A DNA stretch of 64,000 nt. It comes from Metabacillus lacus. GTDB lineage: Bacteria; Bacillota; Bacilli; Bacillales; Bacillaceae. Every line of letters starts with the position of its first letter. Within the stretch, counting starts at the first letter, position 1. The DNA is taken from assembly GCF_009674805.1 (NCBI RefSeq), contig NZ_WKKI01000014.1, forward strand, positions 1-64,000, given 5' to 3'. The notes under the pieces were generated by a model. The model was not told the DNA's origin. It did not search any database and saw only the letters and a list, made by a program, of their open reading frames with translations. A program made the translations under genes and the position numbers. Positions 21,056-28,776 of this stretch are shown in pieces.

Positions 21056-21096
21056 AAAAAAAATCACCCCTGTTACAACTTTCATTTTAACAGGGG
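21056..21096 (-). terminator. Terminator of the sigL-glutaredoxin operon
   Basis: CCCCTGTTA...TAACAGGGG followed by TGATTTTTTTT on the minus strand, about 20 bases after the glutaredoxin-like gene stop. The stem overlaps the gapA-operon promoter. Confidence 0.85.
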
Positions 21097-21112
21097 TTGT
21101 AAGCTTATTCAA
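21084..21112 (-). promoter_or_regulatory. Predicted sigma-A promoter of the cggR-gapA operon, nested in a terminator
   Basis: TTGAAT and TAAAAT are separated by exactly 17 bases on the minus strand. The -10 element lies in the 5' arm and loop of the upstream terminator, so a transcript starting near 21077 would carry only the 3' arm and would not be terminated by it. The CggR operator follows 30 bases later. Confidence 0.65.
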
Positions 21113-21116
21113 CCTA

Positions 21117-21365
21117 TTAGTCGCCCATTTTTTCAAGTAAACGCTTTCTTATATGTTCTTTTCTAATGAGGCCGTATTGAAGGATATCTTCTCCATGAAC
21201 AACCACAGGAATCATCAGCTGGTATTGTTCCAGAAGAGCATCATCTCCATAAATATCAACAGTGTGATAGTGAAATGGAAGCTCTTCCTGAAGAGCGTTG
21301 AGCTCAAGTATCGCTTTGTCGCAAAGCGGGCATTGCGCGCGTGAATATACGGTTAAAGAAAGCAT
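21117..21365 (-). CDS. Glutaredoxin-like small redox protein
   Basis: An 82-residue thioredoxin-fold protein. The first strand LSLTVYSRAQCPLC places the redox motif CPLC at residues 12-15, and the cis-proline is in the MIPVVV segment (about 52-57). Proteins of this glutaredoxin-like family are small thiol-disulphide oxidoreductases of unknown specific partner. The gene lies 16 bases downstream of sigL and ends at a strong terminator, so it probably shares the sigL transcript. An equivalent gene occurs next to sigL in several Bacillus species. Confidence 0.85.
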   Translation of the reverse strand: MLSLTVYSRAQCPLCDKAILELNALQEELPFHYHTVDIYGDDALLEQYQLMIPVVVHGEDILQYGLIRKEHIRKRLLEKMGD

Positions 21366-21381
21366 ATAGCACCATCTTCTT

Positions 21382-22698
21382 TCAATATCTTTTTCTTGCT
21401 GAAGAAGCAGGAATTTTCAGCTGCTCTCTGTATTTTGCCACGGTTCTTCTTGAAATTTCAATATGGCAGTCAACTTTCAAAGCGTTCGCGATTGCCTGAT
21501 CGGAAAAAGGCTTTTTTTCATCCTCAGAATTTATCAGCTTTGTCATTAGGGTTTTTACCGCTGAAGAAGCAACAATTTCATCGCTCCCCTGCTGCAGCTT
21601 ATTTGAAAAAAAGAATTTCATTTCATACATTCCGTGAGGTGTTTGAATATATTTATCCTTCACAGTCCGGCTGATAGTAGATTCATGAACGGACAGCCTG
21701 TCTGCTATCTCCCTCATTGTCAGCGGTTTCAAAAGAGCGGAAGTGCCGCATAAGTATTCTCTTTGTATCACTGCAATTTCCCGCATCACTTTCAGCATCG
21801 TTTCCTTTCTCTGCTGCAGCGATTTTGAAATCCACTTAAAGTGCTGCAGCTTTCCGCCGATATATGCCCGTACGTGCTCATCGGGAGCCTGGCCTAAAGG
21901 AACATACCTCTTGTTAAGAACAACCTCCGGATACAATCCGTCCTGATAGCTGATGGCGGGTTCCCCGTCAATCAGGGAAATCACCAGGTCAGGGATCACA
22001 TAGGCGGGGCTGGAATATCCGACCGCAAGCCCCGGTCGTGGTTTTAATGCTTTAATATCATCTTGTATAAGCTGTATTTCCTGTAATGAGAGTCCTGTTT
22101 TTAAGGAAAGCTGCTTCCATGACTTTTCTGCAAAGAGTGTAAAGTAGTCCGAGATCACTCTTTCTGCAGGTTCATTTCTGGGAGACAGCCGCCTGAGCTG
22201 AAGGAGAATGCATTCCTGCAAATTTCTCGCGCCAATGCCGGCAGGCTCCAGTGATTGAATAATGGGTAAGCACTTCTGCAGCATATCCTCTTCCAACCCC
22301 GCACTTTCAGCAATATCAGCAACGGAATCAAGCAGATAGCCATTACGGTCCACGCACTCCAAAAGAATGGCGATTCCTTTTGCTTCCTTTTTCGTCAGCT
22401 TATATCCAACCAGCTGCTCGCGAAGATGGTCCCTCAGTGTACCCGACCGGGCAGAAAGCCTGTCAATCTCATCTTCAAAAGCATGATTTGCATTCTTATT
22501 GCGTGGAGATGTATGGTACAATACGTTGGAACTATTTTTGTATCTTAATTCAATGAGGGGATTTTCAAGGGTTATTTCCTGCAAATAGGCTGAGAGGTCA
22601 GCAGCGGAATATTGAAGCAGAGTAATCGCCTGCTTTAACTCCTGAGTCATATTCAGTTTAAGAGACTGTTCTTGAAACAAACCAACATTCATCTTCAT
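21382..22698 (-). CDS. sigL: RNA polymerase sigma-54 factor (SigL/RpoN)
   Basis: A 438-residue sigma-54. Region I at the N-terminus is glutamine- and leucine-rich (LFQEQSLKLNMTQELKQAITLLQ). The helix-turn-helix is in TMREIADRLSVHESTISRTVKDKY, and the C-terminus holds the RpoN box in the form SARKRY. Sigma-54 directs transcription from -24/-12 promoters and needs enhancer-binding activators; in B. subtilis SigL serves levanase, arginine and acetoin catabolism. The divergently placed yvfG is conserved next to it. Confidence 0.97.
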   Translation of the reverse strand: MKMNVGLFQEQSLKLNMTQELKQAITLLQYSAADLSAYLQEITLENPLIELRYKNSSNVLYHTSPRNKNANHAFEDEIDRLSARSGTLRDHLREQLVGYKLTKKEAKGIAILLECVDRNGYLLDSVADIAESAGLEEDMLQKCLPIIQSLEPAGIGARNLQECILLQLRRLSPRNEPAERVISDYFTLFAEKSWKQLSLKTGLSLQEIQLIQDDIKALKPRPGLAVGYSSPAYVIPDLVISLIDGEPAISYQDGLYPEVVLNKRYVPLGQAPDEHVRAYIGGKLQHFKWISKSLQQRKETMLKVMREIAVIQREYLCGTSALLKPLTMREIADRLSVHESTISRTVKDKYIQTPHGMYEMKFFFSNKLQQGSDEIVASSAVKTLMTKLINSEDEKKPFSDQAIANALKVDCHIEISRRTVAKYREQLKIPASSARKRY

Positions 22699-22777
22699 GT
22701 CTATTTCCCCCTACATGAACATTTTACAACAATCAACGGCGGCTTGTAATGATACAAATCTGGAAGGAGCGTTTTCA

Positions 22778-22993
22778 ATGAGCGAATTATTTTCCCTGCC
22801 ATACTTTAAGCAAAATTTGAAAGAACATATTTCAATGAATGAAGGACGATCCGGCAAAATAGATGCAATGAACAGCTACTACCGATCTGTCGTCAGCACA
22901 CTGGTCCAAGATCAGCTCACCAAAAACTCTGTTGTGCTGAAAAGAATTCAAAATCTTGATGAAGCATATAATGAAATAAAGAAAACACTTTAA
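22778..22993 (+). CDS. yvfG: YvfG-like small conserved protein
   Basis: A 71-residue cytoplasmic protein, almost entirely helical by composition. It starts at ATG 22778 behind GGAAGGAGC; the frame extends upstream without a better ribosome site. The segment DAMNSYYRSVVSTLVQDQLTK is nearly invariant in Bacillus YvfG proteins. It lies divergent from sigL, as in B. subtilis. Its function is unknown. Confidence 0.88.
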   Translation: MSELFSLPYFKQNLKEHISMNEGRSGKIDAMNSYYRSVVSTLVQDQLTKNSVVLKRIQNLDEAYNEIKKTL

Positions 22994-23125
22994 GAAGAGT
23001 ATCCAGTGCGGCCCTGCGCTCACTGGTCTTTCTTTCAATTATAGTCAGAAACAGAAAGGATATGTTTATAAAGGTTGATATGATTACATAAATCATATAT
23101 AATATTCTTACTGACTTTAAAAAAT

Positions 23126-23200
23126 GCGCTCGTAGCTCAGTGGATAGAGCGGTGGTTTCCGGTACCACGTCAGTCGGGGGTTCGAATCCCTTCGAGCGCG
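23126..23200 (+). tRNA. tRNA-Arg (anticodon CCG)
   Basis: The acceptor arms GCGCTCG and CGAGCGC pair over seven bases. The D-arm has AGCTCAGTGGATAGAGC, the anticodon loop TTCCGGT gives CCG and the T-arm reads GGGGGTTCGAATCCC. The 3' CCA is not encoded. It stands alone between yvfG and clpP. Confidence 0.97.
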
Positions 23201-23376
23201 CTATAACATCTACATATTCATATTGAAAGTCAAAGCTTCCTGGTATTGAGGGAGCTTTTTTGCGTGAAGAAAGGTTTATTTTTCCACGGGAACGGATATC
23301 ATGTATAGAGGTTTCAGAAGAAAAAACTGTCGGCAAACACTGTCGATAAAATTCAGGGCTTTATCTGAGTTTTTTG

Positions 23377-23395
23377 TTTGACCTTAATTGACCTT
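23377..23395 (+). promoter_or_regulatory. CtsR box and sigma-A promoter of clpP
   Basis: TTTGACCTTAATTGACCTT is the reverse complement of the CtsR heptad direct repeat (GGTCAAA spaced by three bases). The first TTGACC also serves as a -35 with TATCAT 17 bases on, so CtsR binding would cover the promoter and clpP should be heat-induced. Confidence 0.88.
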
Positions 23396-23438
23396 GTATG
23401 TATCATTAACAGTACATAAAGCTTTATATTTCAGCTAA

Positions 23439-23461
23439 CCCGGTTTGCACAAGAAACCGGG
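23439..23461 (+). other. GC-rich hairpin in the clpP leader
   Basis: CCCGGTTT-gcacaag-AAACCGGG forms a perfect 8-bp stem about 15 bases before the clpP ribosome site. It has no following T-run, so it is a leader structure and not a terminator. Confidence 0.6.
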
Positions 23462-23487
23462 CTGCCAGCTGCTAAGGAGGATTACAC

Positions 23488-24093
23488 ATGAATTTAATTC
23501 CTACTGTAATTGAACAAACAAACCGCGGCGAGCGTGCTTACGATATTTACTCACGCCTGCTGAAGGACCGAGTCATCATGCTTGGCAGCGGAATTGACGA
23601 TAACGTTGCTAATTCCATCGTATCTCAGCTTCTATTTCTTGAAGCGGAAGATCCGGAAAAGGACATCTCCATCTACATAAACAGCCCTGGAGGTTCCATC
23701 ACGGCCGGCATGGCAATCTATGATACAATGCAGTTCATCAAGCCCCAAGTCTCAACCATCTGTATCGGTATGGCAGCATCTATGGGTGCTTTCCTTCTTG
23801 CTGCAGGTACCAAAGGCAAAAGATATGCCCTTCCTAACAGCGAAGTGATGATTCATCAGCCGCTTGGAGGAGCACAAGGACAGGCGACAGAAATTGAAAT
23901 TGCTGCAAAACGCATTCTTTTCCTTCGCGAAAAACTCAACAAAATCTTGTCAGAACGTACTGGCCAGCCGCTTGAAGTCATTGAGCGCGACACAGAACGC
24001 GACAACTTTATGACTGCTGATCGAGCGCTTGAGTACGGAATGATCGACAAAGTTCTTACGCGCAACATCTTGGACAACAACAACGAATCATAA
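23488..24093 (+). CDS. clpP: ATP-dependent Clp protease proteolytic subunit ClpP
   Basis: A 201-residue serine protease subunit. The catalytic triad is complete: Ser98 in GMAASMGA, His123 in MIHQPLGG and Asp172 in ERDNFM. Fourteen subunits form the barrel that works with ClpC, ClpX and ClpE in protein quality control, competence and sporulation, and degrades tmRNA-tagged proteins. AAGGAGG precedes the ATG. A CtsR box lies upstream and a strong terminator downstream, so it is a heat-shock-controlled single gene. Confidence 0.99.
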   Translation: MNLIPTVIEQTNRGERAYDIYSRLLKDRVIMLGSGIDDNVANSIVSQLLFLEAEDPEKDISIYINSPGGSITAGMAIYDTMQFIKPQVSTICIGMAASMGAFLLAAGTKGKRYALPNSEVMIHQPLGGAQGQATEIEIAAKRILFLREKLNKILSERTGQPLEVIERDTERDNFMTADRALEYGMIDKVLTRNILDNNNES

Positions 24094-24105
24094 ACACAAT
24101 AGGAA

Positions 24106-24141
24106 AAGGCGGCCCAGACATTTGTCCGGCCGCCTTTTTTT
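24106..24141 (+). terminator. clpP terminator
   Basis: AAGGCGGCC...GGCCGCC followed by seven T residues, 12 bases after the stop. Confidence 0.92.
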
Positions 24142-24648
24142 GGCGGTTACAGGGATACTCTCATACATGTTTGCGGTTTGGATGCTCTTGTCGGGTGGGA
24201 TTAAGTCAGGGGGACAACCTGCTTATTGGGTAGACGGGAGATTTCTTTTGATAGGGAAAGAGATTTTAAAAATAACTGGGGGATTCCACGTTAAACTGCA
24301 GATAGCATAAAGGAGAATTTGGTTGGTTGCAGCAGGGGCTGACAAATAGATGGAAGATTTCCGGTTAAACAACAGATAGCATTATAATCAGTCCGTTTGA
24401 GCAGCCAGGACTGACCAATAAGCGGAGGATTTCCGCTTATGTTGAAAATAGCGGCCAAAATGCCCTTAATAGGCGGAGTTATTCCGTCTATCACCTTAAA
24501 AACGCTTAAAAAGGGGCATTATTTTGAGATAACCGGAAATCCTACCCTTATTTCTCCCAAAATAAGCTGCAAATAGCAAATAACCGGAATGTCTCCGTTT
24601 ATTTTCCCTTTAGTGGTGGGCAAGCCTTCTCAATGGGAAAGCCGCTTA
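24142..24648. repeat. Gene-free stretch with six spaced imperfect palindromes
   Basis: No gene is seen. About every 60-70 bases an imperfect palindrome of the form ATAAGCGGA-n5-TCCGCTTAT recurs, near 24275, 24347, 24418, 24472, 24530 and 24585, with varying decay (the copy near 24418 keeps seven perfect pairs). The same element recurs at 45560-45760. They look like members of a dispersed small-palindrome family. Confidence 0.6.
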
Positions 24649-24656
24649 ATAATAAA
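24649..24656 (+). repeat. Left target-site duplication of the IS1595-type element
   Basis: ATAATAAA, identical to the octamer at 26034-26041 on the other side of the element. Confidence 0.9.
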
Positions 24657-24737
24657 GGCTGTTTTCGCATAAATTGTTGCTTTCTTGACCAAACTGTTAA
24701 AGGCTTGATATAATCGCGTTTCAAAGAGGCGTTCGGT

Positions 24738-25702
24738 ATGTGGTTGGATGTGTATGAAAATGCAAATGAACTTACAACAGAAGAGCAGTTAGAACTGTTT
24801 AATGCTCTAAAAAGAGACTTATTTCCAGATGAACCTGACAAGGTTACAAAACTACTGAAACAAATCCGTGAAACTCGTTTTAGTAGTGGTATGGCTTGTG
24901 TTCATTGTGGGAGCACGTCTGTTAAGCGAAATGGTAAGTACAAGACTCGCCAACGCTATCTGTGTAAGGATTGCAACAAAACGTTTAATGATATGACAAA
25001 CACGCCATTTTCAGGCTCTCGTTATCCTGAGAAATGGGTCAAGTATATGGAGATGATGGTTGAGGGATATACCTTGCCAAAAATCGCTAAACGTTTAAAG
25101 ATACACATCTCAACTGCGATTTTGCACAACTTCAAGGTATAGTAGAAAGTGATGAGACATTCTTCCGTGAGTTAATGAAAGGAAGAGAAGTAACCCATCG
25201 AAAAGCTAAAAAACGTGCTACGAAAGATGAAAAAAGAAGTATTTCGGACCTTAAAATTGCGGTTGTGGTAGCACAAGACCGTAATCACAATATCATTGCT
25301 CTAAAGGCTGGAACGGGTCGTGTAAAAGCAGAAGAGATAGACGCTGCGATTGGGAAGTATATTCACCCATCTTCTTTGCTCTGCACCGATACTGCGACTA
25401 ATTACAAGAAGTTCGCAAAAATCAAAGGATTACAACACGAAACAGTCAATGAACGCAAGAAACAACGGGTGAAAAAAGGGATTTTCCACATTCAGAACGT
25501 GAACAATTTTCATAGCAGATTGAAGACTTGGATGGAACGGTTTCAAGGTGTTGCAACTAAATACCTCGATAACTATCTTTATTGGTTCAGATGGTTGGAA
25601 TTGGACAAGCATTTATCCTTTGAAAAACAAGTGGAGCAAATGCTTATTTCGGCGTGTCAAAAATCGAATAGCACTACGGTTGATATGTTGAAAAGTGCAT
25701 AA
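24738..25702 (+). pseudogene. IS1595/ISXO2-type transposase, inactivated by an internal deletion
   Basis: The first part (24738-25142) encodes an N-terminal helical region and a zinc ribbon (CVHCGS...CKDCNK), then a helix-turn-helix ending in LKIHISTA. The second part, in another frame, encodes the ISXO2-like DDE domain starting QLQGIVESDETFF, with the second aspartate in LCTDTATNY and the C-terminal FHSRLKTWMERFQGVATKYLDN-type helix. Between ISTA and QLQG the family normally has roughly 18 residues (FYWRHK...); here only 11 bases remain and the frame shifts. The product should be inactive, so the copy depends on a transposase from elsewhere to move. Confidence 0.9.
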
Positions 25703-25704
25703 CG

Positions 25705-25729
25705 ACAAGACCGCTTTAGACGGTCTTGT
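25705..25729. terminator. Bidirectional hairpin between transposase and passenger gene
   Basis: ACAAGACCG...CGGTCTTGT separates the convergent transposase and passenger genes; the passenger stop codon lies inside it. Confidence 0.65.
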
Positions 25730-25931
25730 GGTTATTTGATTTCTCTTCATATTGAATGTGATGCTTGGTATCCTGTACTGGATTGTCTTGTTGTAAACCG
25801 TCTCTTTTTATTCCCATTGTGATGTCATCATAAGGTGTGTATCTATTCGAAGGCGTTGATTTCTTCTTAATCATCCGATAACAAACAAAACCTATTACAG
25901 AAATAACGAATAAAGTATAAACATATGCCAT
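25716..25931 (-). CDS. IS passenger gene: small single-span membrane protein of unknown function
   Basis: A 71-residue protein inside the insertion element, transcribed against the transposase. Residues about 3-20 (YVYTLFVISVIGFVCYRM) form one membrane span, followed by KKK and a hydrophilic, charged tail with several Asp, Lys and Gln. GGAG lies eight bases before the ATG, so it is likely translated. I recognise no domain. It could be a toxin, an antitoxin-like or inhibitory peptide, or a neutral hitch-hiker. That its frame is intact while the transposase is broken is noteworthy. Confidence 0.7.
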   Translation of the reverse strand: MAYVYTLFVISVIGFVCYRMIKKKSTPSNRYTPYDDITMGIKRDGLQQDNPVQDTKHHIQYEEKSNNHKTV

Positions 25932-26033
25932 TTAATCACTCCAACTCTGTAATTAGGATTACTTACTAATCAATTCTATTACAACCCATAATATTCCTTT
26001 GTCCAAAAACAACAAATTTTTACGAAAACAGCC

Positions 26034-26041
26034 ATAATAAA
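26034..26041 (+). repeat. Right target-site duplication of the IS1595-type element
   Basis: ATAATAAA, the exact partner of the octamer at 24649-24656. Confidence 0.9.
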
Positions 26042-26085
26042 CTATTACCATCATTGTTTAAAAATGCCTATTAAAATCATGCTGC

Positions 26086-26125
26086 AAAAAAAGCAGAGCC
26101 GAAAGTATAAAGCCTGGGGCTCTGC
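26086..26125 (-). terminator. adhP terminator
   Basis: GCAGAGCC...GGCTCTGC followed on the minus strand by seven T residues, about 20 bases after the stop. Confidence 0.88.
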
Positions 26126-26146
26126 CTTTATTCATCTATTTACATT

Positions 26147-27178
26147 TTATCCACAATGATTTGATTTAAAGTCGATGACCATCCGGCCTTGAATACTCCC
26201 TTGTTTCATTTCTTCGAAGACCTCTGCAACTTCATGCAGGCAGCGTGTTTGAACCACTGGCACAACCTTGCCTTCTGCCCCGAATTGGAAAGCTTCTTCT
26301 AAATCTTTGCGAGTACCAACTAAAGATCCGACAACTTCAATGCCATCGAGAACGAGACGCGGGATATTTAAATCCATTGTTTCTGATGGAAGGCCTACTG
26401 CAATCACTTTTCCGCAAGCACGTACGGCATTAACAGCAGAGTTAAAGGCTGCTTTGGACACAGCTGTCACTACTGCGGAATAGGCACCGCCGATTTGTTC
26501 TTGAATGATTTTATCCGCATCGCCTTCTGTCACAGGATTAATTGTGATATCTGCGCCAATTTCTTTAGCAAGTGCTAATTTGTCATTGTTAATGTCCACA
26601 GCTATTACTTTCGCATTAAACACATGTTTGGCATATTGGATAGCGAGATTGCCCAGCCCTCCGCAGCCATAGATGACAATCCATTGGCCAGGCTTAATAT
26701 CAGCTACTTTAATCGCTTTATAAGTTGTCACTCCAGCACATGTGATGCTGCTCGCTTGTGCGGGATGTAGTCCTTCGGGAACCTTCACTGCAAAATCAGC
26801 TGTTACGATACATTGTTCAGCCATGCCGCCGTCCACGCTATAGCCGGCATTTTTTACATTACGGCAAAAAGTTTCTCTGCCTGTTGTGCAATACTCGCAT
26901 CTGCCGCAAGCTTCGAACATCCAGGCCACACTCACTCGATCGCCAATCTTTAAACTAGTCACGTCATCCGCCACTTTAGAAACAATGCCGATCCCTTCAT
27001 GACCGAGGACACGTCCCTCAACATTGCCGAAATCACCAGCAGCTACGTGTAGATCCGTATGGCAAACTCCACAATATTCAATATCTACTAGGGCCTCGCC
27101 AGCCTTTAATGGCCGAATTTCCTTTTCAATTATGTCGATATTTGCTTTGCTGTTTGGGTTAACTACTACTGCTTTCAT
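26147..27178 (-). CDS. adhP: Zinc-dependent alcohol dehydrogenase (AdhP/AdhT type)
   Basis: A 343-residue medium-chain dehydrogenase. Catalytic zinc ligands are in CGVCHTDLH (about 36-44), GHEG and TCAG. The structural zinc site is the four-cysteine lobe CGRCEYC...C (about 91-105), and NAD binds at GCGGLG. Family members interconvert ethanol or other primary alcohols and aldehydes, with NAD preference. The gene is monocistronic with its own terminator. A perfect palindrome overlaps the predicted promoter (27233-27246), so expression is probably repressor-controlled. No companion aldehyde dehydrogenase is nearby. Confidence 0.95.
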   Translation of the reverse strand: MKAVVVNPNSKANIDIIEKEIRPLKAGEALVDIEYCGVCHTDLHVAAGDFGNVEGRVLGHEGIGIVSKVADDVTSLKIGDRVSVAWMFEACGRCEYCTTGRETFCRNVKNAGYSVDGGMAEQCIVTADFAVKVPEGLHPAQASSITCAGVTTYKAIKVADIKPGQWIVIYGCGGLGNLAIQYAKHVFNAKVIAVDINNDKLALAKEIGADITINPVTEGDADKIIQEQIGGAYSAVVTAVSKAAFNSAVNAVRACGKVIAVGLPSETMDLNIPRLVLDGIEVVGSLVGTRKDLEEAFQFGAEGKVVPVVQTRCLHEVAEVFEEMKQGSIQGRMVIDFKSNHCG

Positions 27179-27232
27179 GAGTAATCTCTCCTTTAGTTAG
27201 CGTAATAACTGCGATTAGATGGAAAGCGATGT

Positions 27233-27246
27233 TTGTGATATCACAA
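27233..27246. promoter_or_regulatory. Palindromic operator at the adhP promoter
   Basis: TTGTGATATCACAA is a perfect 14-bp palindrome just downstream of an extended -10 (TGGTATAAT on the minus strand, near 27251-27259). A longer Rex-like sequence TTGTGAAATGTTGAGCAA lies upstream at 27278-27295. Rex boxes are TTGTGA-N6-TCACAA, so the first site has the right halves with a two-base spacer and the second the right spacing with a weak right half. Confidence 0.55.
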
Positions 27247-27394
27247 GTTAATTATACCAAGTCTTTCTCATTGGATATTGTGAAATGTTGAGCAAACTGT
27301 GAATTTTTGTTCATTCATTTCTTTAGATACCCATTCCCACATTTACATTTTATTTGATAGGAAATTGCTCACACCTGTTTATTTTCCAACCGCG

Positions 27395-28267
27395 TCATAG
27401 GTGCGATCGGTATGAGAAACTATTTCTAGGGATAACAACAGCACTGCAAGTTTTTTCATAAAACTCAAGGGGACCGGCTTCTCCAATAACAGCATATTCA
27501 TAGCCTATCTCCTTCATCTCACTTAAACAATAATGAAGCAGAGTATATCCTATTCCCTGTATCCTGTATGCAAGTGATGTACCCATTGGACCAAACACGC
27601 CTCTTTTTCCTCCCACTACATCAAAACAAGCAAAACCTGTAATCTCCTTCCCTTCTAAAGCAATATAGATAGGGATATCTTTTTGAGAAAAACCGTTTGA
27701 AACTGACTCTATCCACCCACTTCCAAATTCTCGTCCTACAAAAATTTTCAAAGCAGCAGCATCACTTTGCTTTGCTTTTCTAAAAGTTATCCCGCCTGTT
27801 GGAATAGTTGGAGTAGAATAGTCTTTTAAAAAAACAATCATATCTCTTGGGTGAGACAGGATGTCAAGAATACGGGAAACATCCAATCCAGCAAATATTG
27901 CACTCGTTAAAGAGTCATTCACTTTAAAGATTGCATCCACTATATGTCCTTCATTTACATACAATTGTTTAAAACGTTTCATTTGATACCTCGCGTTCTC
28001 CATTACCATTTTCGTGGTTTGAGAAATATGTATGGTAAAAGGTTTATAAATAACTCCTTTTTCTTCCTTAGCGGAGTATATTTCCCTCATCCTCTCATTT
28101 AATATCCCTATAAGACTTGGATACTCCCTATGCAGCTCAGCACCTGCCCCGGTCCTATCGAGCAATATGCCCAGCAGTAAATGAACCGGATACACAATCT
28201 GTGCTGTCCTTTCAGCTTCCATTTCTGCAAATTCAATCATTCTTAAAGAACGATCAGTGTATTTCAA
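27395..28267 (-). CDS. Clp_N domain fused to a GNAT acetyltransferase
   Basis: A 290-residue two-domain protein. Residues 1 to about 145 resemble the Clp N-terminal domain: a first repeat with RTAQIVYPVHLLLGILLD and a second around QLYVNEGHIVDAIFKV, matching the two helical repeats with which ClpA/ClpC bind adaptors. Residues about 155-290 are a GNAT domain, with ITFRKAKQSDAAALK at its start, acetyl-CoA-binding loop YRIQGIGYTLL (Q/RxxGxG/A pattern) and the GPLEFYEKTC end. There is no ATPase module, so it is not a chaperone. It may acetylate a Clp adaptor client or simply use the domain for recognition. It is monocistronic. Confidence 0.8.
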   Translation of the reverse strand: MKYTDRSLRMIEFAEMEAERTAQIVYPVHLLLGILLDRTGAGAELHREYPSLIGILNERMREIYSAKEEKGVIYKPFTIHISQTTKMVMENARYQMKRFKQLYVNEGHIVDAIFKVNDSLTSAIFAGLDVSRILDILSHPRDMIVFLKDYSTPTIPTGGITFRKAKQSDAAALKIFVGREFGSGWIESVSNGFSQKDIPIYIALEGKEITGFACFDVVGGKRGVFGPMGTSLAYRIQGIGYTLLHYCLSEMKEIGYEYAVIGEAGPLEFYEKTCSAVVIPRNSFSYRSHL

Positions 28268-28367
28268 TAGACTTCACCGCCCGTCATTTTTTTAAATAAT
28301 GAAAACATTATTTTTAAAAAATCAATGTAAGAAAAATGCCGCCTCAGTCCCATTCTCCATTTCTCAA

Positions 28368-28419
28368 CAAAAAAAACTGCACCCCAATCGTTAGTTATGT
28401 CTAACAATGGAGTGCAGTT
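28368..28419 (-). terminator. Terminator of the yvcI-crh operon
   Basis: A long stem with AACTGCACTCCATTGTTAG pairing with its complement ending GGGGTGCAGTT, followed on the minus strand by an eight-T run. It lies 70 bases after the crh stop. Confidence 0.85.
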
Positions 28420-28488
28420 CAAAATGTATCATCACCCAAATCAAAGGGTATTCAGTCGAGAATGCTAATCCTGCCGATAACGGAAGGA

Positions 28489-28749
28489 TTAAGCACCTTC
28501 CTGTTTCACATAGTCAGCCAATGCCTCAAGAGCCTCGTCCTCATCTGCTCCATCAGCGAATAATGTAATGGTCGTGCCAGTCCCAATGGCAAGGCTCATT
28601 AATCCCATGATGCTTTTGGCATTGACCTTTTTACCGTCTTTTTCAAGGAAGATATCCGCAGAAAAGCGGTTTGCTTCCTGTACAAATAATGCTGCAGGAC
28701 GTGCCTGCAGACCAGTTTTCAATTGTACTTCCACACTTTTTTCAACCAT
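28489..28749 (-). CDS. crh: HPr-like catabolite repression protein Crh
   Basis: An 86-residue HPr paralogue. The active-site histidine of HPr is replaced by Gln15 (TGLQARPA), so it cannot carry PTS phosphate, while the regulatory Ser46 in AKSIMGLMSLA is kept. HPr kinase, encoded at 49201-50142, phosphorylates Ser46, and Crh-P acts as a CcpA co-repressor. In B. subtilis Crh also affects methylglyoxal synthase. The gene ends the yvcI-rapZ-yvcK-whiA-crh operon, as in B. subtilis. Confidence 0.97.
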   Translation of the reverse strand: MVEKSVEVQLKTGLQARPAALFVQEANRFSADIFLEKDGKKVNAKSIMGLMSLAIGTGTTITLFADGADEDEALEALADYVKQEGA

Positions 28750-28776
28750 CTCTTAATCCCCTCTCCCTACTTCAAT

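Larger units (their letters stand above)
24657..26033 (+). mobile_element. Complete IS1595-family element with a passenger gene
   Basis: The element is 1377 bp long. The left end begins GGCTGTTTTCGCATAAATTG and the right end, read inwards on the other strand, begins GGCTGTTTTCGTAAAAATTT, giving inverted repeats that are identical for the first 11 bases and similar for about 30. It is flanked by a perfect 8-bp duplication, the size typical of IS1595. Inside are a broken transposase gene on the plus strand and a small gene on the minus strand. Carrying passenger genes is an established habit of this family. The clean duplication indicates a fairly recent insertion between clpP and adhP. Confidence 0.93.

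Noticed and set aside
21012-21060. sigma-A promoter with a -10 inside the CggR operator (CATAAT)
   Set aside because: No suitable -35 lies 16-18 bases upstream; the TTGAAT/TAAAAT pair at 21084-21112 has ideal spacing.
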